Below are positions 1 to 7,111 of a DNA stretch of 14,351 bases, piece by piece. The stretch is taken from assembly GCA_023412435.1 (NCBI GenBank), contig JAEYNS010000350.1, forward strand, positions 1 through 14,351. Direction: 5' to 3'. The stretch's first letter is position 1. Every line of letters starts with the position of its first letter. The position numbers and the translations under genes were made by a program. This DNA comes from Actinomycetes bacterium (GTDB lineage: Bacteria > Actinomycetota > Actinomycetes > Propionibacteriales > Propionibacteriaceae). The notes beneath the pieces were generated by a model. The model saw nothing but the letters and a program-made list of their open reading frames with translations. It did not search any database and was not told the origin of the DNA.

Positions 1-6
1 GGACGA

Positions 7-101
7 ACACCGCGTCAGCGGTGTGAGGAGTAGACGACGACCGCGACGCCGCGCCAGCGGCGGCAAGGGAGGAGTCTCGACAAGACCGGCGTCAGCCGGT
101 C
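7..101. repeat. Array of three short hairpins with GYCA loops
   Basis: Three perfect inverted repeats follow one another at nearly even spacing. The first is at 7-24 (ACACCGC, loop GTCA, GCGGTGT). The second is at 47-62 (CGCCGC, loop GCCA, GCGGCG). The third is at 84-101 (GACCGGC, loop GTCA, GCCGGTC). Their centres are about 38-39 bases apart. The first two are each followed by the same heptamer GAGGAGT, at 25-31 and 69-75. The third covers the stop codon of tgt. The array may continue left of the window. It could be an imperfect tandem repeat of an extragenic palindrome, or a stack of transcription-ending or mRNA-protecting hairpins. I see no coding region in 1-91. Confidence 0.6.
84..101 (-). 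terminator. Hairpin at the end of tgt, possible weak terminator
   Basis: A 7-bp GC-rich stem (GACCGGC / GCCGGTC) with loop GTCA places the tgt TGA stop inside its loop. On the minus strand it is followed by a short mixed stretch (TTGTCGAGACT) rather than a run of T, so it is not a classical intrinsic terminator. It lies where the hrcA-dnaJ-rsmE-tgt transcript would be expected to end, and two more hairpins lie just beyond it. Confidence 0.35.
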
Positions 102-1360
102 TCGGAATAAAAGCGGCCGAGGAACTCGGTCCGGAAGGCGGCGAAGTCGCCGGTCTCGATGGCGGTCCTGATCTCGTCCACCAGCCGGACGGTGAACCGC
201 TCGTTGTGGATGGTGCACAGCGTCGAGGCGAGCATCTCCTTGGCCTTGAACAGGTGGTGCAGGTAGGCCCTCGTGTAGTGCGCGCAGGTGTAGCAGTCGC
301 AGGACTCGTCGATCGGCCCGAAGTTGCGGCGGTTGGCCGCGGTCACCACGTTGAACCGGCCGGACGCGGTGTACAGGGCGCCGTTGCGTGCCACCCGGGA
401 CGGCATCACGCAGTCGAAGGTGTCCGCGCCGGCTTCGATGGCGGCGAAGAAGTCGTCCGGCTCGGAGATCCCCAGCAGGTGTCGTGGCTTGTCGAACGGC
501 AGTTCCTCGGTCACCCAGCCGACGATGGTGCCCAGGTTCTCCTTCTCGAGCGCACCGCCGATGCCGAAGCCGTCGAAGCCGCGTCCGTCGACCTCCAGGT
601 CAGCGAGCGCGCGGGCCGCCTGACGTCGCAGGTCCTCGTACTGAGCTCCCTGGACGACGCCGAACAGCGCCTGGTACGGCCTGGCCGCCCGGTCGGCGGT
701 CAGCCGTTGGTGCTCGGCCAGGCAGCGCACCGCCCAGGCGTGGGTCCGCTCCACGGACCGCTCCTGGTAGGCCCTGGTGTTCATCAGGGTGGTGAGCTCG
801 TCGAAGGCGAACATGATGTCGGCGCCGAGCTCGTGCTGGATCCGCATCGACACCTCGGGGGTGAACCGGTGCAGGTCGCCGTTGAGGTGGGAGCGGAAGG
901 TGACCCCGTCGTCGTCGACGTGGGCGAGCCTGGTCTTGCCCTCCGCGATGACGTCGTCGCTGGTCACCCCGACGGTGTCCATAGCCAGCACCTTCTTGAA
1001 CCCCACCCCGAGGCTCATCACCTGGAAACCGCCGGAGTCGGTGAAGGTGGGGCCTGCCCAGTTCATGAACGCGCCCAGCCCGCCTGCCTCGTCGACGATG
1101 TCCGAGCCGGGCTGCAGGTACAGGTGATAGGCGTTCGCCAGAACGGCCTGGGCACCGACCGCGGCGACGGCCTCGGGCAGGACGGCCTTGACTGTCGCCT
1201 TGGTGCCGACGGCGATGAATGCGGGCGTCCGGATCTCGCCGTGCGGGGTGTGGATCACCCCCGTCCGCCCCACCCCGTCGGGCAGGACAGCGCGCGGCTC
1301 GAACCGGAAGGGCTCCGGCGCCCGCGGTGCGTCGGCGCCGGCCGGCTCAGCCGGAGGCAC
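92..1360 (-). CDS. tgt: tRNA-guanine(34) transglycosylase, actinobacterial type
   Basis: 422 residues; exchanges guanine 34 of GUN-anticodon tRNAs for a 7-deazaguanine base on the queuosine route. The start is GTG, 14 bases inside the end of rsmE, with only a weak ribosome site. Family motifs: NAYHLYLQPG (76-85); TDSGGFQVMSL (107-117) with general acid/base Asp108; FDELTT (186-191); FDCVMPSR (315-322) with nucleophile Asp316. The zinc site is Cys354, Cys356, Cys359 and His385. It is longer than the usual ~375 residues because of a proline/alanine-rich N-terminus (1-17) and an insertion after the TDSGGFQ motif (about 118-145). The segment normally reading GGLAVGE in the substrate pocket reads GGALEKE here (268-274), so preQ1 as substrate should not be assumed. 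Last gene of the hrcA-dnaJ-rsmE-tgt chain. Family call is secure; base specificity is open. Confidence 0.96.
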   Translation of the reverse strand: MPPAEPAGADAPRAPEPFRFEPRAVLPDGVGRTGVIHTPHGEIRTPAFIAVGTKATVKAVLPEAVAAVGAQAVLANAYHLYLQPGSDIVDEAGGLGAFMNWAGPTFTDSGGFQVMSLGVGFKKVLAMDTVGVTSDDVIAEGKTRLAHVDDDGVTFRSHLNGDLHRFTPEVSMRIQHELGADIMFAFDELTTLMNTRAYQERSVERTHAWAVRCLAEHQRLTADRAARPYQALFGVVQGAQYEDLRRQAARALADLEVDGRGFDGFGIGGALEKENLGTIVGWVTEELPFDKPRHLLGISEPDDFFAAIEAGADTFDCVMPSRVARNGALYTASGRFNVVTAANRRNFGPIDESCDCYTCAHYTRAYLHHLFKAKEMLASTLCTIHNERFTVRLVDEIRTAIETGDFAAFRTEFLGRFYSETG

Positions 1361-2087
1361 GGGCGCCGAGGGCCTGGCGCTGGGCGAGCGCCACCACGCC
1401 CGCCGTCGAGGTCCGCAGCACGGTGTCGGCGATCAGCACCACCTTGCCGCCGGCGGCGCGGAAGGTCTCGACCTCACGATCGCTGAGCCCGCCCTCGGGG
1501 CCGACGATGAACATGATCTCGCCCTCACCGGGGATCTCGAGCCCGGCCAGCGGGTCGGTGGCGGTCTCGTGCAGGATGACGGTCAGCGCCGTCTGGGCGA
1601 TCCGCAGCGCGAGCTCGGCGGTGGTCAGCGGCGCGCTCACCGTCGGGACCCGGAACCGGCGCGACTGCTTGGCCGCCTCCCTGGCGGTGGCCCGCCACTT
1701 GGTCAGCCCGCGCTCCACCCGGTCCGGCGTCCACCGCACCACCGAGCGCTCGGCCTGCCAGGGCAGGATCTCGTCCACTCCGAGTTCGGTGAGCAGCTCG
1801 ACGGCCAATTGCGCCCTGTCACCCTTGGGCAGGGCCTGCACGGCGACGTAGGTGACCGGCCCGGCGGGCTGGTGCACCACCTCCGCCACCTCGATGACGA
1901 CCTTCTGCTTGCCCACCTCGACCACGGGCCCGCGGACGGCGGTGCCGGCACCGTCACTGATCCACAGCACCTCCCCGGTGCGGATCCGCCGGACCTGGGC
2001 GGCGTGACGTCCATCGTCCCCGCCGAGGGTCACCCGTTCGCCGGGCTGGGGGTCGTCGAGCAGGGAGAGGAACAGCGGCTCGGTCAC
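1347..2087 (-). CDS. rsmE: 16S rRNA (uracil(1498)-N3)-methyltransferase RsmE
   Basis: 246 residues, the usual length. It is a SPOUT-fold, SAM-dependent methyltransferase that makes m3U1498 in 16S rRNA of the small subunit. An N-terminal PUA-like RNA-binding region (about 1-75) precedes the knotted catalytic domain. Family motifs: [17 protein letters not shown] (88-104), [14 protein letters not shown] (131-144), [16 protein letters not shown] (194-209) in the SAM-binding knot, and [12 protein letters not shown] (223-234), where many homologues have LRTETA. The start is GTG, sharing the four bases GTGA with the dnaJ stop (2084-2087), a translational-coupling arrangement. Its own end overlaps the tgt start. 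The dnaJ-rsmE adjacency is common in actinobacteria. Confidence 0.95.
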   Translation of the reverse strand: MTEPLFLSLLDDPQPGERVTLGGDDGRHAAQVRRIRTGEVLWISDGAGTAVRGPVVEVGKQKVVIEVAEVVHQPAGPVTYVAVQALPKGDRAQLAVELLTELGVDEILPWQAERSVVRWTPDRVERGLTKWRATAREAAKQSRRFRVPTVSAPLTTAELALRIAQTALTVILHETATDPLAGLEIPGEGEIMFIVGPEGGLSDREVETFRAAGGKVVLIADTVLRTSTAGVVALAQRQALGARASG

Positions 2088-3253
2088 GAGAAGGTCTCCT
2101 TCAGCCAGCCGAGGACGCCGCCCTTGTGACGGTCGGCGGCCACCTCGGGACGACTCTCGTCGCGCAGGTCGGCGAACCGGCGCAGCAGTTCCCGCTGCTC
2201 ATCATCGAGTCTGGTCGGGGTCTGCACCAGCAGGGTGACCCCCAGCTCGCCCCGGCCACCGCCGCGCAGCCGGGGCACGCCACGACCGGGAACGGCGATC
2301 CGGGTGCCGGACTGGGTGCCGGCCGGGATCGGCACCGACACCGTGGCATCGGCCTCGTCGAGATCATCGCGTTCCGCCTCGAGCGTGGCCAGGGTGATCT
2401 CCGTGCCGAGCGCGGCGGCGGTCATCGGCACCTTCACCACCACCTCGAGGTCGTCGCCGTTGCGCCGGAAGACCTCGTGCGCGGAGACGGTGAGCTCGAC
2501 GTACAGGTCGCCGGCCGGGCCGCCGCCGGGGCCGACCTCGCCCTGGGAATCGAGGTGGATCCGGTTGCCGGTGCTCACCCCGGCCGGGATCTTGACGTTG
2601 ATGGTCCGGCTGCTGCGGACCCGTCCCTCACCGGAGCACTCCCCGCACGGGTCGGGGATGATCGTGCCGTACCCACGGCAGGCCGGGCAGGTCTGCGAGG
2701 TGCGGATGTCACCGAGGAAGGATCGCTGCACCTGGGTGACCTCGCCCTGGCCGTGGCAGGTGCTGCAGGTGACCGGCGAGCTGCCGGGGTTGGCGCCACC
2801 GCCGTTGCACCGGGGGCAGACCACCGCGGTGTCCACCCGCAGCGGCTTGGTCACCCCGAAGGCGGCCTCGGCCAGGGTGAGGCCGAGCCGGACCAGGGCG
2901 TCCTGGCCCTTGCGGATCCGGGAACGCGGGCCTCGGCTGGTGGCCTGGGCGCCGAACATCGCGTCCACGAGGTTGGTGAAGTCGTAGGTGCCGCCCGGGA
3001 AGCCGAAACCGCCGAACCCACCACCGGCGCTGCCCAGCGGGTCACCGCCGCGGTCGTAGACCGACCGCTTGTGGGGATCGTGCAGGACCTCGTAGGCCTC
3101 CCCGATCTGCTTGAACCTCTCCGCGGCGTCGGGTGCGTCGGCCACGTCGGGGTGGTACTTCATGGCCAGCCTGCGGTAGGCCTTCTTGATCTGCTCGGAA
3201 CTGGCGTCCCGCGGAACCCCCAGCACCTCGTAGTAGTCAGTGCTCACACTCAT
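2084..3253 (-). CDS. dnaJ: Molecular chaperone DnaJ (Hsp40)
   Basis: 389 residues; type I J-protein that delivers unfolded clients to DnaK and stimulates its ATPase in the cytoplasm. The J domain (about 5-68) contains HPD at 34-36. A Gly/Phe-rich linker follows (about 70-105). The zinc-finger region has four CxxC pairs: Cys146/149, 163/166, 189/192 and 203/206. The C-terminal beta-rich client-binding domains run from about 212 to 365. The ATG start overlaps the hrcA stop (ATGA at 3250-3253), and its own stop overlaps the rsmE start. Its place behind hrcA and CIRCE matches the second DnaJ (DnaJ2) of actinobacteria, the other copy normally lying with dnaK-grpE-hspR. Expression should rise on heat shock with hrcA. 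Confidence 0.97.
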   Translation of the reverse strand: MSVSTDYYEVLGVPRDASSEQIKKAYRRLAMKYHPDVADAPDAAERFKQIGEAYEVLHDPHKRSVYDRGGDPLGSAGGGFGGFGFPGGTYDFTNLVDAMFGAQATSRGPRSRIRKGQDALVRLGLTLAEAAFGVTKPLRVDTAVVCPRCNGGGANPGSSPVTCSTCHGQGEVTQVQRSFLGDIRTSQTCPACRGYGTIIPDPCGECSGEGRVRSSRTINVKIPAGVSTGNRIHLDSQGEVGPGGGPAGDLYVELTVSAHEVFRRNGDDLEVVVKVPMTAAALGTEITLATLEAERDDLDEADATVSVPIPAGTQSGTRIAVPGRGVPRLRGGGRGELGVTLLVQTPTRLDDEQRELLRRFADLRDESRPEVAADRHKGGVLGWLKETFS

Positions 3254-4266
3254 CCTTCATCCAGGAACCGCCCGACGTACCGGGCCACCGCGCGGACCGC
3301 GGCGATCGTCGACGGGTAGTCCATCCGCGTCGGACCGACGATACCCAAGGTCGCCCACGACTCCGGGGCGCTGCCGTACGCGCTGGCCACCACCGAGGTG
3401 GTCTGCAGCGACTCGTACGGGTTCTCGTGCCCGATCCGCACCATCACCTCGTCGGCGCTGGCTGCCTCGCCGAGCAGCCGGAGCAGCACCACCTGCTCCT
3501 CGAGTGCCTCGAGCACGGGCTTGACGGTGGTCTCGAACTGGTCGGAGAAGCGGGTCAGGTTCGGGACGCCGCCGACCACCACCCGTCCGGACTGCTGGCC
3601 GCCGAGGATGTCGAGCAGCGCGGAGACCACGACGGCACCGAGCTGAAGCAGGTCAGGCGGCAGCTCGTCGGTCAGGCCGCGCAAGGTGGTGGTGGCCCGG
3701 CCCGGGGCCAGGCCGACGAGCGCGGCGTTCAGCCTGCCACGCAGATCGCCGATCGCCTCGGCGGACGCCCCCGCGGTGTCGATGGAGCGCTGCTCCACCC
3801 GTCCCACCGAGGTCACAAGGATAACCAGCGCCCGGTCACCGCCCAGGTCGACGAGTTCGACGTGCCGGATCGAGGAGCCGAGCTCGATCGGGTACTGCAC
3901 GATCGCCACCTGGTGCGTGATCTGGGCGAGCAGCCGGACGGTGCGGCGCACCACGTCGTCGATGTCGAGGGCGCCGGCCATGAAGGTCTCGATCGCGCGC
4001 CGCTCAGCCCCCGACAGCGGCTTGACCGCCCCGAGCCGGTCCACGAACAACCGGTAGCCCTTGTCAGTGGGGATCCGGCCGGCGGAGGTGTGCGGCTGCG
4101 TGATGTAGCCCTCCTCCTCCAGCACCGCCATGTCGTTGCGGACGGTGGCCGGGGAGACGTCCAGCTGGTACCGCTCGACGAGGGCCTTGGAGCCGACCGG
4201 TTCCCGCATGGAGACGTAGTCGGTCACGATGGCGCGAAGGATTGCCAACTTCCGATCGTCGAGCAT
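3250..4266 (-). CDS. hrcA: Heat-inducible transcription repressor HrcA
   Basis: 338 residues, normal for the family. HrcA binds the CIRCE operator and represses heat-shock genes; GroEL is known to keep it active. The N-terminal winged helix (about 1-75) carries the diagnostic stretch [12 protein letters not shown] (22-33), then [19 protein letters not shown] (37-55) and [16 protein letters not shown] (61-76). The rest is the GAF-like dimerisation region, with NPYESLQT near the C-terminus. The start is ATG with GGGAGG four bases upstream (complement of 4271-4276). A CIRCE element lies 20 bases before the start, so the gene and the dnaJ-rsmE-tgt chain behind it should be self-repressed. Confidence 0.97.
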   Translation of the reverse strand: MLDDRKLAILRAIVTDYVSMREPVGSKALVERYQLDVSPATVRNDMAVLEEEGYITQPHTSAGRIPTDKGYRLFVDRLGAVKPLSGAERRAIETFMAGALDIDDVVRRTVRLLAQITHQVAIVQYPIELGSSIRHVELVDLGGDRALVILVTSVGRVEQRSIDTAGASAEAIGDLRGRLNAALVGLAPGRATTTLRGLTDELPPDLLQLGAVVVSALLDILGGQQSGRVVVGGVPNLTRFSDQFETTVKPVLEALEEQVVLLRLLGEAASADEVMVRIGHENPYESLQTTSVVASAYGSAPESWATLGIVGPTRMDYPSTIAAVRAVARYVGRFLDEG

Positions 4267-4285
4267 GGCGCCTCCCGCTTCGTCG

Positions 4286-4312
4286 TTGGCACTCGTAGGG
4301 GTCGAGTGCCAG
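4286..4312. promoter_or_regulatory. CIRCE operator (HrcA-binding site)
   Basis: The plus strand reads TTGGCACTC, nine spacer bases, then GAGTGCCAG. The CIRCE consensus is TTAGCACTC-N9-GAGTGCTAA, so spacer length and core match. The arms pair over eight of nine positions; only the outermost base fails. The A-to-G changes seen here are complementary in both arms. The site ends 20 bases upstream of the hrcA start and overlaps a likely -10 box for hrcA. HrcA bound here should block the hrcA-dnaJ-rsmE-tgt transcript. The plus-strand hydrolase gene starts 85 bases away on the other side. Confidence 0.95.
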
Positions 4313-4337
4313 TCTACCGTGTCCGGACGCCGGTCAG
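4311..4337 (-). promoter_or_regulatory. Probable hrcA promoter overlapping CIRCE
   Basis: On the minus strand TAGACT (complement of 4311-4316) fits the actinobacterial TANNNT -10 pattern. CTGACC (complement of 4332-4337) is a possible -35 box, at a rather short spacing of 15 bases. Transcription would begin about seven bases downstream, inside the CIRCE element, which is the usual geometry for HrcA control. Confidence 0.5.
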
Positions 4338-4384
4338 GAGCACGACGGGGCCGTGCGCGGACGTTACGTCCCGTGCCACTCCGT

Positions 4385-4390
4385 TATCGT
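4385..4390 (+). promoter_or_regulatory. Putative -10 box for a leaderless hydrolase mRNA
   Basis: TATCGT ends seven bases before the ATG at 4398, and no Shine-Dalgarno-like sequence lies between. A -10 hexamer at this distance would place the first transcribed base on or next to the start codon, giving a leaderless mRNA, which is common in actinobacteria. No convincing -35 box is visible, though the short palindrome GACGTTACGTC lies at 4360-4370. Confidence 0.5.
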
Positions 4391-4397
4391 GAACGCC

Positions 4398-5237
4398 ATG
4401 TCCGACCTCCAACCCGAGTCGTTCCGTCCGCTGGCTGACGGCGTGTACGTCGCCGTCGCGGAGCCGGCCGCGGTGAACATCGGTCTGGTCGTCGGCGAGA
4501 CCGGCGCCCTCGTCGTCGACACCGGCTCCTCCCCCGCCCAGGGGGTGGCGATCCGCCGGGCCGCAGAGGCGGTGGCCGGCGTCCCGGTGACCGCCGTCGT
4601 GGTCACCCACTGGCACTGGGACCACTGGTTCGGGCTGGCAGGCTTCGCAGGCGTGCCCAGCTACGGGCACGAGACCCTCGCCGGACGGTTGCAGGACCCC
4701 GGCCTGCCCGCCCTCGGCACGGAGCACGGGCTTGCGGACGGCGACCTGGTGGCCCCGAGCCATCCGCTCGCGCTGGCCCGGGTGGTCGACCTGGGCGGGC
4801 GCCGGGTCGAACTCGTCCATTTCGGACGGGGGCACACCGACGGCGACGTGGTGGCGATCGTCCCCGACGCGAATCTGGTCTTCGCCGGCGACCTGCTCGA
4901 ACAGTCCGGGCCACCGGCCTTCGGCGAGGACTGTCACCTCAAGGACTGGCCCAGCGCGCTGGACGGCGTGCTCGGCCTGATCGACGAGGACACCGTCATC
5001 GTGCCCGGGCACGGCGACCCGGTGGACAGGATGTTCGCCTTCGACCAGCGGGCCCGGATCTCCGGCCTGTACGGGCAGGTCGAGCACCTGGTCCGCCGCG
5101 GGGTGAAGCCCGACGCCGCCTACGAGACCGGCGAATGGCCGTTCGACGAGGAGGTGGTCAGGTCGGTGCTGCCCTTGGCCTACGCCCAGCTGGCCGCAGT
5201 CGGGCTGGTGCCACGCACCCAGTTGCCGTTGGTGTAG
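4398..5237 (+). CDS. Metallo-beta-lactamase-fold hydrolase
   Basis: 279 residues from the ATG at 4398. An in-frame ATG at 4353 would add 15 residues unlike the family, so the later start is preferred. The metal-binding signature is complete: HWHWDH (71-76), GHTDGD (145-150, His146), AGDL (163-166, Asp165) and PGHGDP (203-208, His205). This predicts a binuclear, usually zinc, cytoplasmic hydrolase. No signal peptide is seen. The substrate cannot be read from sequence; the superfamily includes thioesterases, lactonases, glyoxalase II and phosphodiesterases. A C-terminal helical region (about 215-270) resembles the tail seen in many glyoxalase-like members. It is divergent from hrcA and convergent with the DUF5302 gene, with two bases between the stops. 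No functional link to either neighbour is evident. Confidence 0.9.
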   Translation: MSDLQPESFRPLADGVYVAVAEPAAVNIGLVVGETGALVVDTGSSPAQGVAIRRAAEAVAGVPVTAVVVTHWHWDHWFGLAGFAGVPSYGHETLAGRLQDPGLPALGTEHGLADGDLVAPSHPLALARVVDLGGRRVELVHFGRGHTDGDVVAIVPDANLVFAGDLLEQSGPPAFGEDCHLKDWPSALDGVLGLIDEDTVIVPGHGDPVDRMFAFDQRARISGLYGQVEHLVRRGVKPDAAYETGEWPFDEEVVRSVLPLAYAQLAAVGLVPRTQLPLV

Positions 5238-5239
5238 GC

Positions 5240-5407
5240 CTACCCGCCGGCCTTGCGCCGGAACTCGCGGCCACCGCCCTGGCGTCCGCGGGCGTGCGGG
5301 CCCTTCTCCTTGTGATGGCCATCCTCGCCGACCGCAGTCTCGTGGCCGGCCTGCTTCTTGGCGAGCGCTTCGAGCATCTTGGCCTTGAGGTCGTCGTTGT
5401 CGGTCAT
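5240..5407 (-). CDS. Small DUF5302 family protein
   Basis: 55 residues, highly charged and hydrophilic, with no membrane segment or signal. It begins MTDNDDLKAKMLEALAKKQ, a likely short amphipathic helix. The Gly/His/Lys-rich middle (21-46) looks disordered. The end, FRRKAGG (49-55), matches the FRRK-S/A-GG tail I recall for DUF5302 proteins of Streptomyces and relatives. The start is the ATG at 5407. There is no clear ribosome site, and the gene follows the upstream phosphatase stop after 38 bases, so it is probably the last gene of the DUF3097-phosphatase-DUF5302 transcript. The basic tail could bind nucleic acid, but that is a guess. Function unknown. Confidence 0.85.
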   Translation of the reverse strand: MTDNDDLKAKMLEALAKKQAGHETAVGEDGHHKEKGPHARGRQGGGREFRRKAGG

Positions 5408-5445
5408 GGGCCCACTGTGCCATTCCCCGGGGGCCGCGTCGAGTG

Positions 5446-6216
5446 TCACCGGCTGGCAGCCAGCGCGTCGCGCACCCTCGGCCAGATCGCCGGGTCCATC
5501 ACCGCGATCAGTCGGCGTCCGATCACCCCCGGCCGGTACCGCACCCCCTCGTCGCTGGCCATCCGGCCACCGAACTCGGTGATCATCAGCCCGCCCGGCA
5601 GGTGGTCCCAGGGGAACATCGAGCGGTAGGTGAGGAAGTCCACCTCGCCGGCGATCAGCTTGGGGTAGTCGATCCCGCACGACCCCCACGAGCGCCGCAC
5701 CTCCAGCGGGCACGGGTCGTCGGCCCGCAGCGGCACGTAGGTGGCGCCCAACGGCACCTCGCGGGTGGGCGGCGCCGGCACCACCGGCTCGCCGTTGCAG
5801 AAGACGCCCGCGCCGCGCTCGGCCACATAGAGCCGGCGGTGGACCGGCTGCCAGATCCAGGCCCTGACCGTCTCTCCCGCCCTGACCTGTGCCAGCATCA
5901 CGGCGAAATCGGGCGAGCCACGGGAGAAGTTGCGGGTGCCGTCCACCGGGTCGATGACCCAGGCGCGTTCGGCGGTCGGCAGCGCGTCCAGTCGGTCCGG
6001 GTCGGCGAAGACCCCCTCCTCGCCCACCACCAGCGCGCCGGGGTCGGCCAGGGTGAGGATCTTGACCAGTTCGGTCTCGGCCTCCCGGTCGGCGATGGTG
6101 ACCAGGTCACCTGGCTGCTTCTCCTCCACCTCACCTTCGCGCAGGGCGCCGAAGCGGGGCAGGATCACCCGCTCGGCGACCTCACGGAGCCGGTCCGAGA
6201 CCCAGTCGGTATCCAC
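5446..6216 (-). CDS. Inositol-monophosphatase-family phosphatase
   Basis: 256 residues, the usual family size. It is a Mg2+-dependent, lithium-sensitive-type phosphomonoesterase of the IMPase/HisN/CysQ superfamily. Metal and catalytic motifs: GEEG (65-68), DPVDGTRNF (89-97) and WDHLPGGLM (203-211). Candidate substrates are myo-inositol 1-phosphate, histidinol phosphate or 3'-phosphoadenosine 5'-phosphate. The sequence does not decide between them, although actinobacteria often use a protein of this family as HisN. The GTG start directly abuts the DUF3097 TGA stop (TGAGTG), so the pair is almost certainly co-translated. The C-terminal part (from about 180) carries SCGIDYPKLIAGEVDF, where the family shows an A-x-x-Y-x-x-G-x-x-D pattern. 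Confidence 0.92.
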   Translation of the reverse strand: MDTDWVSDRLREVAERVILPRFGALREGEVEEKQPGDLVTIADREAETELVKILTLADPGALVVGEEGVFADPDRLDALPTAERAWVIDPVDGTRNFSRGSPDFAVMLAQVRAGETVRAWIWQPVHRRLYVAERGAGVFCNGEPVVPAPPTREVPLGATYVPLRADDPCPLEVRRSWGSCGIDYPKLIAGEVDFLTYRSMFPWDHLPGGLMITEFGGRMASDEGVRYRPGVIGRRLIAVMDPAIWPRVRDALAASR

Positions 6217-7050
6217 TCAGGATTCCCCCTCGTCGGCGGTCACGAAGTCGATCAACCGCTCCACCTCGCGGGGCAGCGCGGGATCGACGTCGCGCCAGGT
6301 CCGGACCCGGCCGAGCAGCCACTGCCAGGTCGCCGCCAGGTCGGCCTGGTTGCGTGCCGGACGTCCCAGCGCGCGGCTCAGGCCCGCCTTGTAGTCCTCG
6401 CCGCGCGGCACCGCCGGCCAGGCCGGCAGCCCGGCCAGTTCGGGGCGGATCGCTGCCCAGATGTCGATGAAGGGGTGGCCGGTGACCAGGACGTGCGGCG
6501 AGGCGACCTGTTGCACGATCCGGGTCTCCTTGGTACCGCTGATCAGGTGGTCGACGAGGACGCCGAGCCGCCGGCCCGGGGCGGGGTCGAACTCGGCCAC
6601 GATCCCCGGCAGGTCGTCGATCCCGCCCAGGTACTCCACCACGACGCCTTCGACCCGCAGGTCGTCGCCCCAGATCCGCTCGACCAGTTCGGCGTCGTGC
6701 CTGCCCTCGACATAGATCCGCGAGGCGCGGGCCACCCTCGCCCCGGCGGCAGGCGCCACCCGGGAACCGGACGCGGTGTGCGTCGGGCCCGCGGGCGCGG
6801 TGCGCTTGGGGAGCACCAGAGCGACCGGCTGGCCGTCCACCCAGAACCCGGGTCCGAGCGGGAAGCTGCGCCGCGCGCCGCGGCGGTCCTCCAGCACCAC
6901 CAGCCCGTTCTCCCACCGCACGATCGCCCCGACGAAGCCGGAGGTGGGCTCCTCCACGACGAGGCCGACCGCCACGGGGGTCTCCACCGATGGACGGCGC
7001 TGCGCCTGCTGCCAGCCGGGCGCCAGCACGTCGCGGGTGTAGCGGGTCAC
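6217..7050 (-). CDS. DUF3097 protein with a TOPRIM-like segment
   Basis: 277 residues; recognised as the actinobacteria-restricted family DUF3097, function unknown. An N-terminal beta-rich part (about 25-82) is followed by a Pro/Ala linker (82-108). Then comes a stretch reading like a TOPRIM fold: RIYVEGRHDAEL (111-122) with Glu115 and Asp119, GVVVEYLGG (135-143), IDDLPGIVAEF (144-154) and RLGVLVDHLISGTKE (161-175) with Asp167. TOPRIM proteins use an EGxxD motif and a later DxD; here the second acid is replaced by Leu169, so catalysis is uncertain. The C-terminal part has TGHPFIDIW (190-198). No membrane segment is seen. The start is GTG without a ribosome site, behind a TAGGGT box, so the mRNA may be leaderless. 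It heads the operon with the phosphatase and DUF5302 genes. A nucleic-acid role is inference only. Confidence 0.9.
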   Translation of the reverse strand: MTRYTRDVLAPGWQQAQRRPSVETPVAVGLVVEEPTSGFVGAIVRWENGLVVLEDRRGARRSFPLGPGFWVDGQPVALVLPKRTAPAGPTHTASGSRVAPAAGARVARASRIYVEGRHDAELVERIWGDDLRVEGVVVEYLGGIDDLPGIVAEFDPAPGRRLGVLVDHLISGTKETRIVQQVASPHVLVTGHPFIDIWAAIRPELAGLPAWPAVPRGEDYKAGLSRALGRPARNQADLAATWQWLLGRVRTWRDVDPALPREVERLIDFVTADEGES

Positions 7051-7056
7051 CGGGCA

Positions 7057-7062
7057 ACCCTA
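7057..7062 (-). promoter_or_regulatory. Putative -10 box for leaderless DUF3097 operon mRNA
   Basis: On the minus strand TAGGGT is followed by six bases (TGCCCG) and then the GTG start at 7050. There is no purine-rich ribosome site between them. This matches the TANNNT-N6/7-start arrangement of leaderless actinobacterial genes. It lies back to back with the qor promoter in a 73-base divergent spacer. No clear -35 box is visible. Confidence 0.5.
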
Positions 7063-7111
7063 AGTCCGGCGGCAGTTGCCCCTGCGCCGCGAGGCACAGG
7101 GTGAGATTCGC

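Noticed and set aside
23..1486. 487-residue open frame on the plus strand opposite tgt
   Set aside because: The opposite strand encodes a complete Tgt with all catalytic and zinc residues. The plus-strand reading has no family features.
4353..4397. Earlier in-frame ATG for the metallo-beta-lactamase-fold hydrolase
   Set aside because: The 15 extra residues do not look like the family, there is no ribosome site, and a -10-like TATCGT sits just before the later ATG at 4398.
5443..7104. 553-residue plus-strand frame opposite the phosphatase and DUF3097
   Set aside because: Antisense shadow. The minus-strand genes have complete motifs and coupled starts.
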